Assembly (NCBI GenBank): GCA_002493595.1
Contig: DKZG01000028.1
Coordinates: forward strand, 1-10,591
Source of the DNA: Ruminococcaceae bacterium UBA7080
Lineage (GTDB): Bacteria; Bacillota; Clostridia; Oscillospirales; Acutalibacteraceae
Direction of reading: 5' to 3'
DNA: 10,591 bases
Shown here: piece by piece, positions 5,897 to 10,591 of the stretch
Numbering within the stretch: position 1 is the first letter of the stretch
How the letters are laid out: every line of letters starts with the position of its first letter
Program-made: the position numbers and the translations under genes
The notes under the pieces: model-generated
The model's database searches: none
Seen by the model: the letters and a program-made list of their open reading frames with translations, nothing else
What the model was told of the DNA's origin: nothing

Positions 5897-6463
5897 TTAT
5901 TTATATGCTTCTATCACACTAATGGATACGTTATAAATCAATTGTGCAATTTCTTCCGGAGAATCGGTCATAGAACCGTTAATCCATGATTGAATGACAT
6001 GAATACAGCCGAACAGTATATACTGAAAAACATAATCTGAAAAGTTATTACTGTCAGTAAGAACATTTTGAGATTTATATTTTAACAAATTGATAGCGTC
6101 CTGTATCATAACAGATGAAAAGTTGTCATCAGTGCTGTTGTTTAAAAGTAACTTATATAGTTCCTTGTGTTCCTTAATATAACACAGGAGCCTATAAAGC
6201 GGCTGTATTGCACAGTTAATTTCTGACACTTCAATTTCCTGCATGCATTGTTGACCCTGTTTAAGGGTTTCTTCTTCAAGTTCCGTTAAAACGTCACGGA
6301 CATTTCCATAATATTTATAAAAAGTGGAACGATTCATTTCCGAAGCCTCACAAAGTTCTGTAACAGAAATCTGATAAATTGATTTTTTTTGCAAAAGCGA
6401 TATTAAAGCATTTCGAAACAGTATTTTTGTAAGCCTTGTGCGCTGATTGTCCTTTTTATTCAT
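5897..6463 (-). CDS. TetR-family repressor, divergent from the MMPL operon
   Basis: The 188-residue protein has a TetR DNA-binding domain: helix 1 TRLTKILFRNALISLLQKKS (about 9-28), then YQISVTELCEASEMNRSTFYKYY (about 30-52) with the classic S/TFYxYYG recognition signature. The C-terminal half is helical and resembles the TetR_C domain found next to exporter genes. An AGGAGGG ribosome site lies four bases before the ATG. The gene is divergent from the MMPL exporter across 180 bp that holds three palindromes, so it very likely represses the exporter operon and itself. A -10-like TATAAT (6494-6499, minus) lies 31 bases before the start codon. No clear terminator follows. The inducer is unknown. 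Confidence 0.93.
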   Translation of the reverse strand: MNKKDNQRTRLTKILFRNALISLLQKKSIYQISVTELCEASEMNRSTFYKYYGNVRDVLTELEEETLKQGQQCMQEIEVSEINCAIQPLYRLLCYIKEHKELYKLLLNNSTDDNFSSVMIQDAINLLKYKSQNVLTDSNNFSDYVFQYILFGCIHVIQSWINGSMTDSPEEIAQLIYNVSISVIEAYK

Positions 6464-6509
6464 TATACCCTCCTAAAAAAATACAAGTTTTTAATTATAT
6501 TTCGAATTT

Positions 6510-6535
6510 ACAACAAAATGTTTATTGTTTGTTGT
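6510..6535. promoter_or_regulatory. Palindrome near the TetR promoter, candidate operator
   Basis: ACAACAAA (6510-6517) and TTTGTTGT (6528-6535) are exact inverted copies separated by 10 bases. The site spans the -35 region that would go with the TetR -10 box at 6494-6499, so binding there would block the repressor's own promoter. Confidence 0.45.
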
Positions 6536-6545
6536 TTTGACAGCA

Positions 6546-6570
6546 TTTAAATAAAAACTGTTTATTTTAA
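6546..6570. repeat. AT-rich palindrome between TetR and MMPL genes
   Basis: TTTAAATAAA and TTTATTTTAAA pair across a five-base centre (AACTG), with one mismatched pair. It sits in the middle of the divergent spacer, just after a TTGACA (6537-6542) that lacks a good -10 partner. Base content is low, so chance is possible. Confidence 0.35.
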
Positions 6571-6573
6571 AAG

Positions 6574-6593
6574 CAACACATTGTTGATATAAT
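6574..6593 (+). promoter_or_regulatory. MMPL operon promoter (extended -10) with overlapping palindrome
   Basis: TGATATAAT (6585-6593) is a perfect extended -10 element (TGN-TATAAT); the -35 region is poor, which such promoters tolerate. Directly on it lies CAACA-CAT-TGTTG (6574-6586), sharing the CAACA/TGTTG half-site with the palindrome at 6510-6535. The start site would be near 6600, about 44 bases before the coding start. Confidence 0.5.
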
Positions 6594-6643
6594 TAGCACG
6601 TTTTAAAGTGTTTGTCAAATTATAAAAGAAAGAGGTCATGGAA

Positions 6644-9298
6644 ATGAAGAAAATTGCGAACTGGATAGTTGATAAGAAGATTACGGTATTTATTGTCACA
6701 GCACTTTTGACGGCTGCCGCCGTACTTGGTATCTTTTTAACGAACGTCAATTATGATATGTCAAAATATCTTCCAAATGACTCCTCCATTAAAAAGGGTA
6801 TGGAAATTATGGAAGATGAATTCGGTGATATGTCAAGTATTACTGTCATGTTTGAAGATTTGACGGAACAAGAGCAGCTTGATTGTAAAACTGAACTGGA
6901 AGCCATTGAAAATGTTAAATCTGTAGTTTATATGCAGGATGATGAAGCATATCAGAAGGATAATCATTCAAAATATATGATAACTATATCAGCAAATACA
7001 TATTCTAAAGAGGCACGCAATGTGCTGGAAGTAATAGAAGGTAAATACGGCGATAAAGCGTATTGCAGCGGAGCCGTTGTAGATAATGATATGATGGTAA
7101 GCACACTTGTTGAAGAAATACCAATTATAGCTATAATAGCTGTCATTATTATTTTTGCAATACTTTTCCTGCTTTGCAATTCTTGGATCGAACCGTTTAT
7201 ATATATGGGCTGTATCGGAATAGCAATCTTACTCAACATGGGAAGCAATGCATTTTTACCATCGGTTTCATTTATGACATTTGCAGTTGGCGCCTTATTG
7301 CAGATGGGACTCTCCATGGATTATTCCATTATGCTTATGAACAGATATAATCAAGAAAAACTGAAAAATCCGAATCCGTCAATTGCTATGAAAAATGCGC
7401 TTTCCAATGCAGTTGGCGCTATTACAAGCAGTTCTGTAACAACTATCGTAGGTTTGTTGGTTCTTCTCTTTATGAGTTTTAAAATAGGTCAGGACATGGG
7501 TATCGTACTGGCAAAAGGCGTTTTTATCAGCCTGATTTGTATTTTTACTATAATGCCGTGTCTGGTTGTACAGTTTGATAAAATCATGACCAAGACTCAT
7601 AAAAAATCATTAAATCCAAATATGAAACCTGTTATGAAAATTGCGGGTAAAATCAGATTTATATCAGTACCGCTGGTCGCAGTTATAGCAGTAGGCGCAT
7701 ATTTTGTAAAAGACGATTTGAGCGTTACATACATTAAAACATTTGATAATCCCAGACAAACAACTATTGAAAAAGTGTTTGGTAAGGATAATCAAACGGT
7801 TCTTTTGTATGAAAATAACGAATCTCCTGAAAATATCAAGAAATTTATTTCTGCACTTGAAGAGCGTGAAGACGTCAATTCTGTACAGGACTATTCAAAT
7901 ACAATAGGAAAGTCATATAAATATAAAGAACTTGCCGAAAATATGGATATGACGGAAGAACAAGCAAAAATGATGTACCAGATGTACAAGGATAATCAAA
8001 GTCAATCTGAGTCTGAAAAAGTAACGATGTATGAACTTATATGTTATATGGATGATAATATTGCAAAAAATCCATTATATGCCAATTTTATGAGTAAGGA
8101 GCAAATAAAACAGATCTCAGAAGCAAGAACAGAATTGGAAGACGGTAAGAATAAGCTGGAAGAAGCCGAAGCTCAAATATCGGTAAACGAAGAACAGCTT
8201 TTATCAGCAGAACAGCAGCTTATTGAAGCGAAAGAACAGCTGAAGCTTGCCGGTATGACAGATGAAATGATATCTGTGCAGCTTGGCAGCCAAGAGGCAG
8301 AAATAGAGGCTGGGAAAGCTCAGCTTGAGGAAGGAAAAAAACAACTTGAACAGAGCAAGGCTATTTATGAAAAGGAAATGAATTCCAAAGAGCTTGCAGA
8401 AATCATGGAGCAAGACGAATCTGACGTCGAAGAAATGTTAAAAATACGCAGAATATCTATGCTTAATGTAGAAAACGATACCTTAACTCTTGATGAATTT
8501 TTGAGTTTTATTACAGATGAAATTATGCCTAATGAAACATATTCCGCAGCAATTGACGAGGAAATGCGTTCACAAATAACTGACGGTGTAACACAGATCA
8601 GAGAAAATCGTGAAATGATGCTTGGCAAAAAATATAACCGAATGATTATTTCCGTCAATCAGCCGTCAGAGGGAACAAGTACGTTTTCATGTATCGGTTC
8701 AATAGCTGACACGGCGGACGAGTGTTTTGAAAATAACACATACCTTGTGGGTGATTCTGCAATGGGTTATGAAATGGATAAAGGTTTTACAAACGAGCTG
8801 AACTTTGTCACAATTCTGACTGTTATTGCAATTTTAATTGTTGTTCTCATCACATTCCGCTCATTTGTAAGCTCAGCAATACTGGTTGCGGTTATTCAAG
8901 CAGCTGTATTTATTACGACAGCAATAGTGTCCCTCCAAGGTTACAGCGTCAATTATATTGCTCTTATCCTTGTACAGTGTATTCTTATGGGAGCTACGAT
9001 CGATTATGGTATTCTTCTGTTTGATAATTACCGTGAAAAGCGTCTGACCTTGGAAAAGATGGATGCAATAGGCGAAGCTATGAATTGTTCTGTCAAAACA
9101 ATTTTAACTTCATCGCTGATTCTTATTGCAACCTGCCTGACCGTAAGCGTGATAATGACGCAGAAGGTAATATCACAGACTTGTATGATGATTGCATACG
9201 GCGCAATTGCCTCGGTCATTATGGTTATTTTTATTCTTCCTGCAATTTTGCTGTTAGTTGACCGGATTATTACTAAAAAAGGAGAAAAACAATTATGA
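6644..9298 (+). CDS. MMPL-family (RND superfamily) exporter
   Basis: This 884-residue membrane protein (886 if the ATG at 6638 is used) has the two-fold MMPL/RND layout. Numbering from 6638: TM1 at 15-35; a first extracytoplasmic domain at about 36-158; TM cluster at 160-312 with the motif GLSMDYSIMLMNRY (224-237, D228); TM at 340-356; a second extracytoplasmic domain at about 357-718; TM cluster at 720-877 with GATIDYGILLFDNYREKR (785-802, D789). The two MDY/IDY aspartates lie where MMPL proteins have proton-relay acids. The second extracytoplasmic domain contains a long charged coiled-coil segment at about 485-585. I prefer the ATG at 6644 because AGAGG is eight bases upstream of it but only two from the first ATG. 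The stop overlaps the kinase-like gene by ATGA. It probably exports a lipid, peptide or hydrophobic toxic compound; the substrate is unknown. Confidence 0.92.
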   Translation: MKKIANWIVDKKITVFIVTALLTAAAVLGIFLTNVNYDMSKYLPNDSSIKKGMEIMEDEFGDMSSITVMFEDLTEQEQLDCKTELEAIENVKSVVYMQDDEAYQKDNHSKYMITISANTYSKEARNVLEVIEGKYGDKAYCSGAVVDNDMMVSTLVEEIPIIAIIAVIIIFAILFLLCNSWIEPFIYMGCIGIAILLNMGSNAFLPSVSFMTFAVGALLQMGLSMDYSIMLMNRYNQEKLKNPNPSIAMKNALSNAVGAITSSSVTTIVGLLVLLFMSFKIGQDMGIVLAKGVFISLICIFTIMPCLVVQFDKIMTKTHKKSLNPNMKPVMKIAGKIRFISVPLVAVIAVGAYFVKDDLSVTYIKTFDNPRQTTIEKVFGKDNQTVLLYENNESPENIKKFISALEEREDVNSVQDYSNTIGKSYKYKELAENMDMTEEQAKMMYQMYKDNQSQSESEKVTMYELICYMDDNIAKNPLYANFMSKEQIKQISEARTELEDGKNKLEEAEAQISVNEEQLLSAEQQLIEAKEQLKLAGMTDEMISVQLGSQEAEIEAGKAQLEEGKKQLEQSKAIYEKEMNSKELAEIMEQDESDVEEMLKIRRISMLNVENDTLTLDEFLSFITDEIMPNETYSAAIDEEMRSQITDGVTQIRENREMMLGKKYNRMIISVNQPSEGTSTFSCIGSIADTADECFENNTYLVGDSAMGYEMDKGFTNELNFVTILTVIAILIVVLITFRSFVSSAILVAVIQAAVFITTAIVSLQGYSVNYIALILVQCILMGATIDYGILLFDNYREKRLTLEKMDAIGEAMNCSVKTILTSSLILIATCLTVSVIMTQKVISQTCMMIAYGAIASVIMVIFILPAILLLVDRIITKKGEKQL

Positions 9299-9897
9299 AA
9301 AAAATAATTTGCATAGGCAGACAATATGGAAGCGGAGGACATAAGCTTGCCCGCATATTGGCGGAACGTTTAGAAATTCCGTACTATAATAAAAAAATCT
9401 TTGAAGACGCTATTGTCAAAAGCGGATTGAAGGCTGAAATACTTAAAAATGCAGAAGAACGTCTGCCAAATCCATTACTGCACTCTATTTACTATGAGGG
9501 AAATTCCAATGATTACTATGGCAAAAGCGCAAACGAAATCTTATATATGGCACAAAAATCAATGATTTTAGAGTATGCGGAAAAAAGCGACTGCGTAATT
9601 GTTGGCAGGTGTGCAGACTTTATTTTAAAGGAAAATACAGGTCACTCTGTAAAAAGTATATTTGCCGCCGCATCTATGTCATACCGCATTGCATCTACTA
9701 TGAAAAACGAAAATACAGATGAAAAAAATGCCGCTGCAATCATTAGGAAAGCGGATAAACAACGAAGCGCTTACTACAGCTACCATACCGGAAAGGATTG
9801 GGGTAAAGTTTCATATTATGACTTTTGTATTAATACTGCTACAAATAATTGGGAAGATATTATTGAGTTTCTTACTTCAATATATCAATCTATGTAA
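9295..9897 (+). CDS. Cytidylate-kinase-like P-loop protein
   Basis: The 200-residue protein opens with ICIGRQYGSGGHKLARILAE, the glycine-rich phosphate-binding loop of the cytidylate kinase-like family (RQYGSGG, usually followed by R/H-x-I/L rather than the canonical GKS/T). IPYYNKKIFEDAI (28-40), CVIVGRCADFIL (100-111) and the basic lid-like stretch IIRKADKQRSAYYSYHTG (149-166) are the other family signatures; the lid carries R151, K155 and R157. These proteins resemble CMP kinase but their true substrate is unknown in most genomes, and this copy lacks any sign of the essential housekeeping gene's context. It starts within the MMPL stop (ATGA overlap) with AAAGGAG upstream, so it is translated together with the exporter and ends at a strong terminator. 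It may phosphorylate something linked to the exported compound; that is inference. Confidence 0.9.
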   Translation: MKKIICIGRQYGSGGHKLARILAERLEIPYYNKKIFEDAIVKSGLKAEILKNAEERLPNPLLHSIYYEGNSNDYYGKSANEILYMAQKSMILEYAEKSDCVIVGRCADFILKENTGHSVKSIFAAASMSYRIASTMKNENTDEKNAAAIIRKADKQRSAYYSYHTGKDWGKVSYYDFCINTATNNWEDIIEFLTSIYQSM

Positions 9898-9933
9898 TTT
9901 AATACGATACCATAAAAAAGATGATATAGCTTG

Positions 9934-9975
9934 AAGCAGTCTGCAAAGATTTAAGAGTCTTTGCAGGCTGTTTTT
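9934..9975 (+). terminator. Rho-independent terminator of the MMPL/kinase operon
   Basis: CAGTCTGCAAAGA / TCTTTGCAGGCTG form a 13-bp stem with one G-U pair and an eight-base loop, followed by TTTTT (9971-9975). It lies 39 bases after the kinase-like stop codon and ends the operon. Confidence 0.92.
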
Positions 9976-10077
9976 GCTTGCAGTGATAACGTAATAAATG
10001 AATTTTCAGCTTGTAATGCAATTTGATTAATCATAAAAATTTCACCTAATAAATACATAGACGATTTCATCAAAGAA

Positions 10078-10272
10078 TTATTCATTAAAGCGCCGCAGAG
10101 TTCTCTTGCATGCGCCGCACAGGTGAACACGGTCTGTATATTTGCCCTGCTGTATGAATTGGTTTTTCAGTTCTATAAGGTTATGTAGTAAAATAACAAA
10201 TAACTTTTCTTTTCGCTTATAAATATCATCGTCCTTTTCAATTAGAAGGATTTTTGCTTCTGCTAATCGCAC
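10078..10272 (-). pseudogene. Unrecognised short ORF, probable gene fragment
   Basis: The frame opens at a GTG with no ribosome site and encodes RLAEAKILLIEKDDDIYKRK, then EKLFVILLHNLIELKNQFIQ and QGKYTD, a helical, charged, protein-like sequence. The last 17 residues (RVHLCGACKRTLRRFNE) are cysteine- and arginine-rich and from a GC-richer stretch, unlike the rest. From about 10140 the neighbouring frame reads just as plausibly (TVFTCAAHARELCGALMNN), so a frameshift or junction near 10135-10145 is likely. I cannot name the family. The KTR remnant upstream on the same strand suggests leftover mobile-element cargo. Confidence 0.35.
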
Positions 10273-10390
10273 ATTTTACAAATTCAAATTCTTTTTGAAA
10301 ATAAAAACCGCCGAAAACTTTAGTTTTACAGTGATACGGAAGTAATTACAACAACAAATCAATAACGCTGACAAACCGGGTGAAAGCAAG

Positions 10391-10434
10391 AGCAGAAAAC
10401 TATCACTTTCATTAGTAGTCGGTTCTCTGCTTTT
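10391..10434. repeat. Stem-loop behind the KTR remnant
   Basis: AGCAGA (10391-10396) pairs with TCTGCT (10426-10431), with further AAAC/GGTT pairing inside after a one-base bulge and a loop of roughly 20 bases. A short TTTT follows on the plus strand. It overlaps the 3' end of the KTR remnant and may be its old terminator or a structural element. Confidence 0.35.
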
Positions 10435-10540
10435 CTGTTACGCAATAGAATGCCGTTTTTGAAGGCAGACATATTAAAAACCCTTGCCCCGTCATTTCAA
10501 TTCCCGCAAGCAGGACAGCGTACCATTCTGTTTTTTTCAT
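10412..10540 (-). pseudogene. Cysteine-rich KTR-domain protein, frameshifted remnant
   Basis: After a good ribosome site (GAGG, six bases from the ATG at 10538-10540) the frame begins MKKTEWY and then loses likeness to any protein, ending after 42 codons. Adding one G to the GG of the tryptophan codon (near 10523) restores KTEWVRCPACGN, the start of the small cysteine-rich KTR proteins carried by integrative elements (typically KTEWVxCPxCGNKTR). Even then a stop follows at once and the second CPxC pair is missing, so there is also a deletion. The final residues TEKQRTDY may derive from the old tail. The gene is dead. Such proteins often lie beside mobile resistance modules. Confidence 0.6.
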
Positions 10541-10591
10541 TATAGACCTCATTCCTTGCAATTAGAGAAATGCAAAAAGGATAAAATACTG

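Noticed and set aside
6537..6566. TTGACA at 6537-6542 as the -35 of the MMPL promoter
   Set aside because: The best -10 at 17-18 bp is only a 3-4/6 match; the extended -10 at 6585-6593 is far better.
6964..7317. A 117-codon minus-strand ORF inside the MMPL gene
   Set aside because: It is antisense to a clear membrane-protein gene, has no ribosome site and reads as a mirror of membrane codons.
8365..8658. Minus-strand ORFs opposite the coiled-coil part of the MMPL gene
   Set aside because: Serine/isoleucine-rich shadow of the coding strand with no initiation signal.
10314..10327. AAAACT-TT-AGTTTT palindrome before the T-rich stretch on the minus strand
   Set aside because: The two-base loop is too tight for a hairpin terminator and the AT content makes it likely by chance.
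1..10591. CRISPR array, tRNA, rRNA, riboswitch or intact transposase
   Set aside because: I looked on both strands and saw no spaced direct repeats, cloverleaf, conserved riboswitch core or transposase motif.

Overview
The window looks like chromosomal accessory DNA from a low-GC Gram-positive bacterium, most likely a gut-type Clostridia (Lachnospiraceae-like). The signs are strong AGGAGG-type ribosome sites, AT-rich spacers, consensus sigma-A promoters, and protein families common in that group (AAA ATPase with a DUF4143 tail, TetR/CPBP pair, ORF6N, cysteine-rich KTR, MMPL exporter). This placement is inferred from sequence style and family content, not from a marker gene.

Layout. (a) 1-474, minus: the first 158 residues of an ABC exporter that runs off the left edge. 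(b) 535-705, minus: a possible decayed small ORF with two in-frame stops. (c) 754-1682, minus: a TetR repressor and a downstream CPBP-family membrane protein overlapping by ATGA; the CPBP gene seems to have lost its middle. A consensus promoter and an 18-bp operator-like palindrome precede the TetR gene. (d) 1683-1991: that promoter, an orphan minus-strand terminator, and a palindrome overlapping the promoter of the next gene. (e) 1992-3185, plus: an intact AAA ATPase with a DUF4143-type tail. (f) 3186-3822, minus: remnants, namely an ORF6N fragment and an ORF that joins the start of a response regulator to the end of an ABC-2 permease. (g) 3965-5436, minus: an AraC regulator with a GyrI-like effector domain, an unknown cysteine-rich protein 11 nt downstream, and a good terminator. 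(h) 5437-5896: an unrecognised short plus-strand ORF ending inside a strong plus-strand terminator, then about 135 bases where I see nothing. (i) 5897-9975: a TetR repressor divergent from an operon of an 884-residue MMPL exporter and a cytidylate-kinase-like protein (ATGA overlap, then a strong terminator); the intergenic region carries three palindromes. (j) 9976-10591: a short minus-strand ORF of unknown origin, a stem-loop, and a broken cysteine-rich KTR gene. 

How it fits together. Three regulator-plus-effector cassettes (TetR/CPBP, AraC/Cys-rich protein, TetR/MMPL-kinase) lie among truncated genes, as at a site of repeated insertion and deletion. The best functional unit is the TetR-controlled MMPL exporter coupled to a cytidylate-kinase-like P-loop protein; what it exports and what the kinase-like partner does cannot be read from the sequence. 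The clearest signs of genome decay are the in-frame regulator/permease fusion, the CPBP protein lacking its catalytic core, and the frameshifted KTR gene.
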